In this document: one piece after another, positions 22,300-33,248 of the stretch
How the letters are laid out: each line of letters opens with the position of its first letter
Numbering within the stretch: the stretch's first letter is position 1
Assembly (NCBI GenBank): GCA_026225945.1
Contig: JAMJFZ010000239.1
Coordinates: 29,858,001-29,922,000, forward strand
Reading direction: 5' to 3'
DNA length: 64,000 nucleotides
Source: Cricetomys ansorgei
Taxonomy: Eukaryota; Chordata; Mammalia; Rodentia; Nesomyidae
The notes under the pieces: generated by a model
Told to the model about the DNA's origin: nothing
Database searches by the model: none
The model's input: the letters and a program-made list of their open reading frames with translations, nothing else
Made by a program: the position numbers and the translations under genes

Positions 22300-23900
22300 T
22301 GCTTTCAGCCTTTATATTCACAAAAAAACAGCTGATAATTTACAATGTCATAAAGTTTCAGTTTCACAATACAAAAAGGATAAGATGAAATCTGGTATCA
22401 TTTTGTTGCAATGTATGGAACATCACCCAGCTCTATTAACCACCAACCCCAAACCCCCACAGATGTGAAATCATTTTACAGTAAAAATAATTAACTTTAA
22501 TTTTACTTGACATTTTCTGGTCTTGTGCCTCTAGTCACTATATTCTAAGTGTTTACCTCTGAGACTTGGCTTTTCAACATAATAGGAAAATATGTTCCTT
22601 CCAAAATCCCCAAATTTCACGTTCAGATGATGCAGCGAGAGCTTCATGACAGCACCACCAGAAGAACAGATCATCTGCCAGGACCTTTTAATCCAGCAGC
22701 AAGATTGCAACCTTTGCAAGGCTGTGGCCAATTCTCTTAGCAAAAAATGTGCCTATCAATAGGTACTGTAATCCTATCCAGTAGGAAGTAGAGCCAGGGG
22801 AATGACATCTGTGTTCCCTAATAAGATTAAAGGGTAAGAGTTCCTTGAGGGGTGGGGTCCGAGGATGTGGTGCCATAGGAGATATTACACAGAGAGGAAG
22901 GAAATGAAAGGCCATTTGCAGATTTGACTCCCGAAGCTCCTGGCAATATTCAAATATCAGTATCAGCGTTTATTGTCACAATGGCATGGTCAGTGGTAAA
23001 CAACACTCTTTCTAACATCCACAATGGGAGACTTTTATGTTGGGAATCCACTTTGGGATATATGAATACCAGTATGTTGACATCCACCCTTTATAAGTAG
23101 CTTGGTTAGTGGTAGATAATAAATACTCTTTTGATATAGACAACAAGTGCATTCCTAGTCTAAACAACATAGGAGAAAGGCCTTAAAGGGGAAACTCAGT
23201 TGTACAATCTAAGAAGACCAACCAAAATCCTAAAGACAAAGACAAATGATGCACAAGAGGACACAATGAGAAAATGGTAGGGAGATTTAATTAGATGTGC
23301 ACTGACATATGCCAAAGCCTTCTCTCAGACCTCCGTGAAAGAGTCGGCCCATTTCCTAAGTTCTAACTCAGAAATTACAACTGTCTTTCTCCTCTTTCCT
23401 CTTCTTCCTTACAGCACCCACCAAGATCCCCAAGTTTCTGCCCTGCCACCCAAACACACCATTCTCCAGTGCCTATCTGGGTCTGTTTTCAAAAGATTTT
23501 ATCAATCAGTTCGAGAACCTGCAAGAAAAGGGATGTTGTGACCTATGATGACAGATATGTTCAAACTAGCTTTTGAAATTCCATAAATCACACTACAAAG
23601 TCCTCAGGTTACTTATAAGTAAAAAAGCATTATTTTAATTGGTAATAAAAACAACAAAACCCTAATAAACAAATTCCCATCAGCAGAACGTAAATGTACA
23701 ACGTAGAAAATTATAAATTAAAAATTCATATTGTAAATGTTCAGCTTGTAATAAATTATAACATATTAACCTCAAAATATAACAATGTCTTGAAAATTCA
23801 CTCATTTTGTAAATGATTTTATATGACGATATCGTAGTCTATAGGTAATCGAAATAGTTTACACAATGATGATGGCAATATAAATTGTCCTTCTCAAAAA
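22300..23900. other. Unclassified, no supported gene
   Basis: The segment 22545-23250 is denser in G+C than its flanks and holds overlapping short frames on both strands. A pyrimidine tract ending TTCCTTACAG at about 23415 resembles a plus-strand splice acceptor, but the frame after it has no recognisable product and no donor. Confidence 0.35.
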
Positions 23901-23901
23901 C

Positions 23902-23918
23902 GTGTGTGTGTGTATGTG

Positions 23919-23954
<36 letters not shown>

Positions 23955-24233
23955 AGGATGTGTGTGTGTGTGTGTGTGTATGTGAGGGTGTGTGTGTGTG
24001 TGTGTGTGTATGTGAGGGTGTGTGTGTGTGTGTGTGTATGTGAGGGTGTGTGTGTGTGTGTATGTGAGGGTGTGTGTGTGTGTGTGTATGTGAGGATGTG
24101 TGTGTGTGTGTGTGTGTATGTGAGGGTGTGTGTGTGTGTGTATGTGAGGGTGTGTGTGTGTGTGTGTGTGTATGTGAGGATGTGTGTGTGTGTGTGTGTG
24201 TATGTGAGGGTGTGTGTGTGTGTGTATGTGAGG

Positions 24234-24264
<31 letters not shown>

Positions 24265-24283
24265 AGGATGTGTGTGTGTGTGT

Positions 24284-24284
<1 letters not shown>
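23902..24284. repeat. TG minisatellite with 13 TATGTGAGG(G/A)TG inserts
   Basis: TG dinucleotide DNA is broken by 13 inserts of TATGTGAGGGTG (GGG form) or TATGTGAGGATG (GGA form), starting at 23913, 23949, 23979, 24009, 24037, 24061, 24087, 24117, 24141, 24171, 24201, 24225 and 24259. From 24087 the order GGA-GGG-GGG repeats with spacings of 30, 24 and 30 bp, an 84-bp higher-order unit. The Cys-Val-rich and Thr-His-rich frames across it are artefacts. Confidence 0.97.

Positions 24285-24333
<49 letters not shown>
24284..24333 (+). repeat. (GA)n tract
   Basis: About 50 bp of AG repeats directly abut the TG minisatellite. Confidence 0.97.
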
Positions 24334-24335
<2 letters not shown>

Positions 24336-24339
24336 TGAG

Positions 24340-25150
24340 CTGTTAAAACAGTCACAACTTTTGGCGTAGTAATCCCAGTTCTAAGAATATATCTTCCTTA
24401 AGATTTAAAATCCATGTCTGTTCTTGGTATTTTAAAGGCAGAAATACTGTTTATAACACAAAGGTTAAGATTTTGTTTTTTACTTTCTTTCCTGATCATG
24501 CCCAGAATTTTATTGGCTTTTAGGATTACGGAGGCAATTTACATACATATATTCTGAAAAGAGTCCATAGTAATTCCTAGGCCCTTAGATGACCCGGAAT
24601 TTCCTGTTTACTGACTTTAAACTATTTCTCATCCTTAGCAAAGGATTATAGTTGTTACTGTGCCATTCATCATCGGTGAGCCACTCCCACTGGCACGCCC
24701 AGATTTCTTCACAATTTTCAACACTAGGCTATACGTGACTCTAGTCCTCTCTTTCCCACTCAAAATTAATCAAAAGCTTCATAATTCAAAAGAGGAAGAG
24801 AATTTTATAGTAGCAACACTGGTTCAGCTCTTACATAGGAGAAGCAATCCTCAAACTTTAGTAAACACTCAGAAAGTAACAAATTACTCACAGTGCAAAC
24901 AACGACTCTCACACACTTGCTTTCAAGAAACCAGGGACAGGAAGTTTTAGCTGGGACGGGTAGTCACTACCAGAATATCTTTCATGGGAATCTGAGAACA
25001 TCCTACATTCAACCTTCTTAAACTCTTGTGTACCGTTAATAGTAAAAATAATATATGCTATTGATTACATGACCTCTCTATTCCAAGCCTTATGTTCCAG
25101 AGCATTTAGATTTTTAGCATTACAATATCTGAAGGTCAACACTATTTTTT
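24340..25150. other. Unique DNA
   Basis: Nothing recognised. A 96-codon plus frame at 24660-24950 has no recognisable product. Confidence 0.45.
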
Positions 25151-25154
25151 TTTA

Positions 25155-25288
25155 AACTTTATTTTACAGAAATGAAACTAAGACAGAAAGTTTACGTGAT
25201 TGCCCAAGGTGTAGTATACAACAAAACCAAACTCCAATCCAGGTATCTAATGCCAAGGTTTCTTGGTTAACATTTCTCTTTAGTAAAG
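25155..25288 (-). mobile_element. MIR SINE
   Basis: TTTTACAGAAATGAAACTAA, GTGATTGCCCAAGGTG and CCAATCCAGGTATCTAATGC follow antisense MIR. Confidence 0.7.
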
Positions 25289-25869
25289 AAACTATTGAAA
25301 CACTTAGGAAACAGAATCTAAGACACTATGCTGTCCTTTCTAGTGGCATCATTTAAAAAAAAAAAAAAAACAAAAAACCTCATTATTTTCTAATTGCTAT
25401 GCTTCTGCCCAGAGAATGTCTATACATGTAAAAAATGTATAAATGTGTTTTGTATGAATTACTCAGTGTGAATAAATTTATGTGTATATGTATATGCCTT
25501 GTGCTTCTAAAGTATGAATAAACTTTTTCAATCTGCATATTTGATTTGAATATATCAAATATTTATATTTATTGAATGAATAGTGAACTGTTTTATATTC
25601 TTTTAATAGACAATTGGATTACTCCAGGATTTTGCTGTTGCATATTAAGTTATGGCTAACCTACAGGTATCTTTGCTGATAATGTGTAAATGTGAGAGTT
25701 AGCATTCTGGAGTACCAAGGTATTGACTTTATACTTTCTTTTACAGGTCAAACTGCTTTAATGTGATTTATAAAGATACATTCACATTGATAAGATATGG
25801 CAATAGAATATCAATTTATCCATAATCTCTCCACAAACAGCAGTATAATGAGATTCTTTCTTTTGATAC

Positions 25870-26834
25870 ATGATTTGAAAATGGCTTCTATGTGTTTGTG
25901 AATTGTCTCAACTTTCCTGCTGTCCTTGGAAGTATAGAAGTTTATAAACCAATTCGTCTAATTCATTATTTCTTTTGTTGGTATTCTTTGTATGTTCCAT
26001 TTCATGTCACAGAGGTATAAAGCTAAATTTTCCACTTTCTGCACGATACTTCCAGCTGTGATGTTTCCACCATTGATCATTTTGTGTTATTTTTATCTGG
26101 TTCCAGGCAGGGATTTTAACTTCATTCTTTTGCTTGCCATTTTCCAGGTCTCTAACATGGATTTTGGAAGAGGCTTTTATTTCCGTGTTGAGTTATAGTC
26201 TTTACCTTATCAAAATCAGGTATAGTCTTTACCTTATCAAAACCATAAATGACTGTGTTCCCATTTGTCAATGTATCTATCTTTATGTTAGCATTATATA
26301 CCAAATTATTCATTGTTAATGTATAGGAATGCAAATGATTTTTAGATTGACTTTGAATTCCACAACTTGCTGAAGATATTTATCAGTTTTAATAACTTTT
26401 GTGGGTTTTTAATAAATGTTCAATATAATAAACACTATAAATTACTATCTGCAAATGGAAATAGTTTTTTTTCCTTTGCCAACTGAATATTTTTATTTTC
26501 CTTCCTGTATTCTCTGTCTAGGACTTCCAGGAAAATGTTAAATTGATATTACATATGCAGGCATCTTTATCTTGTTCCTAATCTTTGGAGAATGCTTCCA
26601 GTCTTCAGTGTTAACATGATTTTAGGTAGATGTTTTAGGTGAGCTTTATCTAGTTGAACATCTATATTTAGTCAGTAAAGTTTTTAACACGAAAATGTGT
26701 TATATTTTGTCAAATACTTTTTATATTTATTGAGATGTGTATATGTATGTTTATCTTTATTCTTTCAGTATATATTGATTTTTTAATATTTCATTTGTGT
26801 GAAAAAATTCTTACGTAGCTATGCTGCATAATCT
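25870..26834 (-). mobile_element. L1 ORF2 fragment, left part (split by B1)
   Basis: From about 26310 the plus strand reads as antisense L1 ORF2: GGAATGCAAATGATTTTTAG, TTGCTGAAGATATTTATCAG, CATCTTTATCTTGTTCC and TTTTGTCAAATACTTTTTAT. The part before 26300 is less certain. A 27-bp tandem duplication sits at 26194-26247. All frames are broken. Confidence 0.75.
26194..26247. repeat. 27-bp tandem duplication
   Basis: TATAGTCTTTACCTTATCAA begins two adjacent copies at 26194 and 26221, nearly identical over 25 bp. The duplication is younger than the surrounding L1. Confidence 0.9.
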
Positions 26835-27004
26835 TTTTTTGTTTGTTGGGTTTGTAGTTGTTGTTTTCTTGTTTTGAAACAAGGTCTCATTATGTAGCTT
26901 TGGTCTGACCTGGAACTTACTATGTAGTCAAAGCTGGCCTCAAACACAGCAATCCCTTGCCTCTAGTGCCCGAGTGCTAGAATTAAAGGCATTTGAGAAC
27001 ATAC
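26835..27004 (-). mobile_element. B1 SINE nested in L1
   Basis: Antisense B1 with a T-rich tail, GAAACAAGGTCTCATTATGT, CAAAGCTGGCCTC and GAGTGCTAGAATTAAAGGC. L1 ORF2 homology resumes on its far side. Confidence 0.88.
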
Positions 27005-27385
27005 CCAGTCCCAATCCTTGTTTGTGTTGCATTTGGCTTACTGGTATTTTGTTAAGGGCTTTGCATCTGTGTTTGCAAGGGCATTGGTCTATGGTTGCAT
27101 TTATTTCTGACATCATCACCTAGTTTGAGGACCAGAGTAAGGCAACACAGAATAGGTTAAGGTGTGCCCTTTCTCTTCAATGTTTGAAAGTACCTTGAAA
27201 GATTCATACATCTTCAAAATGCTTTTTATGAATAATCAGTAATTTTAAAATATTTTCATGATGAGCATTTTTAAGTTACTACTTGAATTATTTTACTTAC
27301 TATGAATCTATTTTGATTTACAGAATCTTCCCGAGTTCATTTTGATAATGTGTGTCTTAAATTTTTCCTAAGTATTCTAGGAATA
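27005..27385 (-). mobile_element. L1 ORF2 fragment, right part
   Basis: GGTATTTTGTTAAGGGCTTT, GCATCTGTGTTTGCAAGGGC, ATTGGTCTATGGTTGCA and CCTTTCTCTTCAATGTTTGA continue the antisense ORF2 order of the left part. Confidence 0.75.
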
Positions 27386-27824
27386 ATTCTAATATAGTAA
27401 TTCCACAATGATTTTAACACAAACTAACAAAAACTTGGTATAAACAGATATCTAAAGTGTGACCAGAAAACAGAAAACTCAGAGAGGAAAAAAAAACATA
27501 AATAAAATATTTTCTACTATAATTTGACAGTAATTTCTTCTCTCTAGTAGCTAAACAAAGTGCTAATATTTTTCTCAGGAATTAATTTATAACTTATTAT
27601 TAATTAATACTAGTAATAACTTATTATTATTGTGAATTATACCTATGATAGTTTCTCTACTGTTAAATCCTTCCCTACTGTGTGCTATTCTCATCAGTTA
27701 GCTCTTCCTTCCACAAATACCCAGTGTGATTTCCTTGGCCTACCTAATGAACTTAGACATGTTTGATGACATACAGACAGGTTTTTCTACCATTATATAA
27801 AGTAGGTCTTAAAACATGATTTCA

Positions 27825-28205
27825 GCAACCACAGTTCTCTATCAATAGAGGAATGGATAAGGATAGTTTGGCACGTATGCATGCACATTGGAATTTTCCC
27901 TAGACATACAGAAAAATAAAATATGTCATTTGCAAGAAAATAGATGCAACTGGAGATAATCATATTATTCAAATAATACAGACTCAGGAAAAACAAATAT
28001 CACATACTTTCTCTCTTTTGTGGGTTCTAGAATATATATGTGTACATATATGTAAATTTATATATATAATGCATGTACAGATGATATGAAAATAGAAGCA
28101 AAACTGTCTAAGGGAATAGAGAGGATAAACGTCAAAGGTGAGAGTAGCATAAAATGGGGAGATATGCTCAAAAGATCTTTCATATTTTCAAAAGAAGGTC
28201 ATATA
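27825..28205 (+). mobile_element. L1 ORF2 3' end / 3' UTR fragment, sense
   Basis: ATCAATAGAGGAATGGATAA, TTGCAAGAAAATAGATGCAA, CTCAGGAAAAACAAATATCA and CTCTCTTTTGTGGGTTCTAG match the ORF2 C-terminal and 3' UTR order. The orientation is opposite to the 26-27 kb fragment, so this is a separate insertion or an inversion. Confidence 0.7.
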
Positions 28206-28257
28206 TAACCAATTTGATAAAATAAATAATATTCTAGAATTTAGAAACTGTTCTGCT

Positions 28258-28333
28258 AATCTAGGAATATAACTTTGTTGTCAGATGCTTATCATACATA
28301 AGACCTGTTTCAATCTTGAATACCATGCAGGTG

Positions 28334-28376
<43 letters not shown>

Positions 28377-28402
28377 ACTCACGCATGCACAAATAAAGCT
28401 AT
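28258..28402 (+). mobile_element. ID-like SINE with (CA)n
   Basis: GAATATAACTTTGTTGTCAG, GATGCTTATCATACATAAGA and TGTTTCAATCTTGAATACC match ID. A (CA)n run at about 28337-28371 follows. Confidence 0.65.
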
Positions 28403-28429
28403 TTTGGAGGACCTTTTTGTAGTCATAGA

Positions 28430-29285
28430 TTCCATTCAAAAGGCAGTTTATTTTTTGGCTGATTCAATGCCCATTCCTGGAGGGTTTCAGCTTCTGTACA
28501 ATCTAATCTCAGCCTAGTCTAAACCTGGAAGGTTTCAGCCTCTTTAAAATCTAGATTGCTTAAGCCTCCAAGACTTACTGCTGACTGAGCTACTTTGACT
28601 AGTTCCTTCTGAACTCAGGGCTGTACTAAACTCAATTCATTCTTCTGGTTGGATGATTAAACTCACTGGCTCTTCTGGTTCAAACTCTTCTCCAACCTGA
28701 TGGTTCAAACTGACCTTCTGAGTCAACTGACTATTTCTGACTTAACTCTTCTGACTCTGGCTGACTCCCAGAACTTCTCTGACTGAACTGCTGTGACTGG
28801 CTTCAAATTGACTCACTATTTCCTACTGATACTGATTGCTTTTGCTGAACTGCTTTTGTCTCTGCCTCAGACAGCCTCAGACTGCCTCTGACTGCTGACT
28901 GCTTCTCTGAGCTGAGAACCTTCTTTTATATCATGAAAGTTGGGCATCTCCTCACTCTGACTCACTCTGCTAACTCTTCTTCTGAATTGTCACTTTGCCA
29001 GCTCTTCACTTGATTCATCACAAGTCACTTCCTGCCTGACACTGACTTCTTCTGAGCTCTGCTTCCTATCTCTGCTTCTACTTGCTCCTGTCTTAGGAAT
29101 TAAAGGTATGTACTACCACTGCCTTCTCAATACTGGGATTAAAGATGTGTACTAACATCCTTTCTAACCTAGAGCAGCAATGCTGACAGATTAAAAGACT
29201 AAAAGATTAATGTTCCTCTATACCTCTAGATAGCTTTTTCCAAACTGATAAGATAAATTTTATTTCTCCTAAAACTGCAATTTAC
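28430..29285 (+). mobile_element. CT-rich composite rodent repeat (RMER1-like, name uncertain)
   Basis: The 5' part holds two partial copies of GGTTTCAGC(T/C)TCT with CAATCTAATCTCAGCC between them. A 500-bp middle is dominated by CTGACT/TTCTGACT words. Near 29097-29160 it carries two B1-like scraps (GGAATTAAAGGTATGTACTA; CTGGGATTAAAGATGTG), then a conserved-looking end with GACTAAAAGATTAATGTTCC. I remember this architecture from a common rodent interspersed repeat but cannot confirm the family. Confidence 0.6.
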
Positions 29286-29288
29286 AGA

Positions 29289-29520
29289 GCAGTACAAACT
29301 CCAAAAGACTTGAGTTCAATCCTCAGAATCTAAAGTGGAAAAAGGGAAGCCATTCCTGAAGCTGTCCTTTGACCTCCACATGTGAACTATAGACCACATG
29401 TGCTTGCAGAAGCACAGGGGTGTGCGCACGCGCGTGCACGCACACACAAGTAATTATAAAAAGCAAAAGCAATTTTAATGATTAAAATTTAATAACTAAA
29501 CAAATGGTTAATGAGATGCT
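29289..29520 (+). repeat. Copy 1 of a 232-bp dispersed duplication
   Basis: Matches 31265-31496 with no gaps and only 3 substitutions (29367, 29402, 29433), about 98.7% identity. It holds the middle and 3' part of a B2/B3-type SINE plus about 70 bp of non-SINE flank. Both ends stop abruptly inside features that are complete at the other copy, so this looks like the derived copy. Confidence 0.95.
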
Positions 29521-29734
29521 CTTCTATAATCTTCACCATTTTCTCACTGTACTTTTTTTATTTATTAAGGTTTAAGGTTTTATTACTTGATAAGATAAAC
29601 AGTTTACTACTGGCATCAATTACTCCTTAATGGAAGCGAAGCCCCAAAACTAAGTCATTTCCTTAGACCTCAAAGTGTTATTTGGCTTATGACTGGCAGG
29701 CCATAATTTAAATAAATTTTTAAAATTGCTTTTT

Positions 29735-29895
29735 ATTTTTATTTTATTTTATTTCTGAGACAGGGTTTCTCTGTTGTAACTCTGGCTGTCCTGGAACTCA
29801 CTCTGCAGACCAGGCTGGCCTTGAACTCACATAGATTCTCCTGCCTCTGCTTCCCAAGTGCTGGGATTAAAGCATGCCCCACCATTGCCCAGCTT
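29735..29895 (-). mobile_element. B1 SINE, well preserved
   Basis: Antisense GAGACAGGGTTTCTCTG, CTGGCTGTCCTGGAACTCAC, CAGGCTGGCCTTGAACTCAC and AGTGCTGGGATTAAAGC. It is among the youngest B1 copies here. Confidence 0.95.
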
Positions 29896-29899
29896 TAAA

Positions 29900-30440
29900 T
29901 CAATTATAATTTAAAAGACTTACCTTTAAAAATAGATATTTATCATTAAATCCAAGTATATTTTCCATTATTCACATTTTAATACGTGTTTATGCATATG
30001 CTGATTTGGGAGAATTATATGAAATTGAGTATTTTAAAGATGGCCTTCACTATTCTTCATTCATTCAAAAAGTAATAATGACCACTTATGTGGTCAAAAC
30101 AATAATCTAGGTAACAGTTTCAAGGGTTAATTAAGCACACCACCTACACTAGATAAGAACGTTTCTAAGTGCCCATGATTCATAGGATTTTAATGTGCAA
30201 TTTTTATTTATTATATTCAATAAAAACAAATTGATCTCTGATCAGGAGCTGTATTCTCAGTGGTCACATGTTAAAGCCCAATTTGTGCACCTATAGTGAA
30301 AGACCCGATTAGTGCATGTCACATTTTTCAAAATGACTTGAATTTTCACTTATCTACCACACAGGTTTTCCTTGGTTATCGTCTATATTTTGAACACAGC
30401 ATGTAGTCACTGGAGGGAAACTTCTTTTTCTTTCTTTTCT
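29900..30440. other. Unique A+T-rich DNA
   Basis: Nothing recognised. Confidence 0.5.
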
Positions 30441-30444
30441 TTTC

Positions 30445-30635
30445 TTTTTAAGCCATGTTTTATATAATTTATTTTATTGTTTTATTTTATTTTACTTTAT
30501 TTTCTGTGTATGGGTGATTTGCCTGAATGTATATCTGTGCACCACATGCATGCCTAGTGCCAAAAGAAGATACTCTGGGAATCGAACCCGGGAATGTTGG
30601 GAGATCAACCCTTGCTCTTAAGCACTATCTTGCCC
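30445..30635 (-). mobile_element. B3-type SINE
   Basis: Antisense copy with a TTTTATTTTA-rich start, GCACCACATGCATGCC and GGGAATCGAACCCGGGAATG, an almost intact tRNA-like B box, then a degenerate AGCACTATCTTGCCCC end. Confidence 0.88.
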
Positions 30636-31021
30636 CTCCAGTCTTCCTTATCCTCACTTTTGTGTACCCGTCTTTCCTGTGTCAGTTATTTCCAACTCCC
30701 TGATGAATTGTTGAGCACAAGCATGTGAAGCCCATTACAGTCTTGCCTTCTGCAGGAAGGTTTGGCATTCTAGCCACTCAGATTTTCCCACATTTTAAAA
30801 CAATGTACAGTGTCATACTTTTCATGAACAAATGAGTTCATAATCATTTAATGTGCATGTATGTATGTAAGAACGTTGTTACTTAACTATTAACACAATA
30901 GTTCTTAGGCATATGGCCCTTGAAACTTTAGTTTGTAGTGGAAAATACAGCAACTGAGGAAAAAATAATATATGGCAACTTATTCTAGACAAACTTATAA
31001 ATTTAAAGTAAATAAATAAAT

Positions 31022-31213
31022 AAATCTGCTGGGCAGTGATAGCGCATGCCTTTAATCCCAGCACTTAGGAGGCAAAGGCAGGTGGATCTCTGTGAGTTCA
31101 AAGCCAGCCTGGTCTACAGAGTGAGTTCCAGGACAGCCAGAGTTACAACAGAGAAACCCTGTCTCAAAATAACAAACAAACAAACAAACAAACAAACAAA
31201 TAAATAAATAAAA
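31022..31213 (+). mobile_element. B1 SINE, full length, with (AAAC)n/(AAAT)n tail
   Basis: GCTGGGCAGTGATAGCGC, ATGCCTTTAATCCCAGCAC, GCCAGCCTGGTCTACAGAG, AGAAACCCTGTCTC and a long A-rich tail. Close to the consensus. Confidence 0.96.
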
Positions 31214-31225
31214 AGCAAACTTAAA

Positions 31226-31430
31226 ACACAACCCAAGCAAATGTGGCTCAGTGTTAAAGCACTTGCAGTACAAACTCCAAAAGACTTGAGTTCAATCCTC
31301 AGAATCTAAAGTGGAAAAAGGGAAGCCATTCCTGAAGCTGTCTTTTGACCTCCACATGTGAACTATAGACCACATGTCCTTGCAGAAGCACAGGGGTGTG
31401 CGCACGCGTGTGCACGCACACACAAGTAAT
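31226..31430 (+). mobile_element. B2/B3-type SINE
   Basis: Head AATGTGGCTCAGTGTTAAAG, GACTTGAGTTCAATCCTCAG, CTTTTGACCTCCACATGTG and a CA/CG-rich tail. It has its 5' head, unlike the copy at 29.3 kb. Confidence 0.85.
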
Positions 31431-31496
31431 TATAAAAAGCAAAAGCAATTTTAATGATTAAAATTTAATAACTAAACAAATGGTTAATGAGATGCT
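31265..31496 (+). repeat. Copy 2 (likely source) of the 232-bp duplication
   Basis: Partner of 29289-29520, offset 1976 bp. Here the block starts inside a complete SINE and ends inside the head of the next SINE, so the junctions are native and this is the probable donor. Confidence 0.95.
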
Positions 31497-31650
31497 TCAG
31501 CAGATAAGGCACTCACCCTGCAAACCTGGTGACCTGAGTTCTATCCTGGTGCCCTAGGGAAGGCAGGAGGAGCAAGCTGACACAAGCTTTGACCTTCACA
31601 TGCTCACTTCTGCATGCATACCCTCCACACACCATGCTTGCACACGTGTT
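31485..31650 (+). mobile_element. B2/B3-type SINE, diverged
   Basis: GAGATGCTTCAGCAGATAAG head, GACCTGAGTTCTATCCTGG and CTTTGACCTTCACATGCTC, then a CA-rich 3' part. Confidence 0.8.
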
Positions 31651-31654
31651 ACTA

Positions 31655-32340
31655 CTATTACTGCCATTGCAGTAAAATTATTAATAATTAGAAGCAAATA
31701 TCTCTTTAAACCCATAATCCAACCTTATGAAATAAATAAGAATTGCAAATAAACATCCTGATTCTTGTATGAACAGGAATAATAAATATATGCTTAGCAA
31801 ATATTTGAACAGGCAAGAGGTTAAAATTATTTTGAAGGTTATAGAAGATAATTTTAATACACCATTGCTAAAATAGATAAAACAGAAGACACATTTCTTG
31901 AAAAAATTAAATTTGTATATAAACTATTTCCCCTGAACTGAATATTATATTTTTCTTTTATTTTTCAATTCAACATTTTATTTTTCAATTTTTATACCCT
32001 GTACTTATAAGGATAGGTACTGTTACATCTTATAAATACTCACTAGGTACAACCACTTGTAAAATAGATTTTCAAAATATAAATTCATAGCATGTCTCTC
32101 CATGATCCATTTCATAAACAAGAAAGCAGTCATTATTCCAAAAAGTCTTCACAGTGGAGAAAAATCTGAAACTCTTAGTTTACTTAACTCTAGTCTGTCT
32201 TGACAGAAGATCTCAGCTTCCTAGTTCGTGATGGTCTAAAAGTGATAACCATTCAGAGGTAGCAATGGTTTGGTTTCAAATTTTGAACTGTTTCCCGGCA
32301 GTGGACATTTAATAGGAGAGATGATGAACAACAGTGTTTT
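31655..32340. other. Unique A+T-rich DNA
   Basis: Nothing recognised. Confidence 0.5.
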
Positions 32341-32355
32341 AGCACACTATAGGTG

Positions 32356-32356
<1 letters not shown>

Positions 32357-32421
<65 letters not shown>

Positions 32422-32422
32422 G
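32357..32422. repeat. (TG)22 then (AG)11
   Basis: Pure TG run to 32400, switching directly to AG. Confidence 0.97.
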
Positions 32423-32429
32423 TTCCTTT

Positions 32430-33245
32430 GCACATCTTAGTCTTAGACTCCACTTGTTCCTGCCGTCGCACACCCTTGCTGTTGGGAGAACCTCCCTGTC
32501 CTTCTGTCCATGAAAGGGATTAAATACAGCCTGCTAGGATAGATAGGTGCTGCTTTTTTCTGATTTACTTTCCTCAAGAGAAGTTAATCTTATTGCTTAT
32601 AAATCAATATTAACAGTGTCTCTTTTGTCTTTGTCTTGCGACCCCTGGGTGAACAAGGTGAGCTGATATGTCTGCTGGGGTGGATATAAACTAGATGGTC
32701 TTTGGTATGGCATGGGATAAATTGCATCCACTTGTGCTTTGATTCACCTCTACAAAATGAGGCTACAAAAGCCATCTCATAAAACCGTTGTGAGGAATAC
32801 ATGAGATTTACCTTTAACGTGAAAAATCATGTATTCTAGGAAAGAATGTAGTGAATTTGGCATTGTTGGTGAGAGCAGGGGAGGTATAACATGCACAAGT
32901 ACAAGTGGTTCCTATGAAGCTCCAAGCTTCATACATATGTATGGGAACATACATTTTATATGAAAATTCTCTGCTTTCCAGGACACATAGCTTATCTTTT
33001 ACTCTGTTTATGCTGCTATTGAAAGGACTGGACTATAAATGAGTCTTTCCTTTTTCCATCTGTTTCTAGCTAGTTTTACAGGAAACAATCACAGGACCAC
33101 AAACGCAGTACTTGTCTCAGATGCTAGGCCCTGGTTAAGAAGAGGAGGTAGTTACTTGATGGAAGCAATAAAGAAAGGCTGGGTGGAAGAAGTAGATGCC
33201 ACTTGGACCAGGCGACATTGGAATGAAGGTAAGAAACAAGCATTC
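32430..33245. other. Unique DNA, no supported gene
   Basis: A 77-codon plus frame at 33039-33272 runs into the SINE at 33249. No product was recognised. Confidence 0.4.
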
Positions 33246-33248
33246 AGC

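Noticed and set aside
23400..23541. Splice-acceptor-like CTTCCTTACAG followed by an open frame on plus
   Set aside because: No matching donor, no recognisable protein, and the only gene here is on the other strand. Pyrimidine tracts ending in AG are frequent by chance.
23894..24355. Long Cys-Val and Thr-His open frames on both strands
   Set aside because: Pure translation of the TG minisatellite.
30555..30632. Possible tRNA gene (good B-box-like sequence)
   Set aside because: It is the tRNA-like head of an antisense B3-type SINE; no complete cloverleaf or terminator context.
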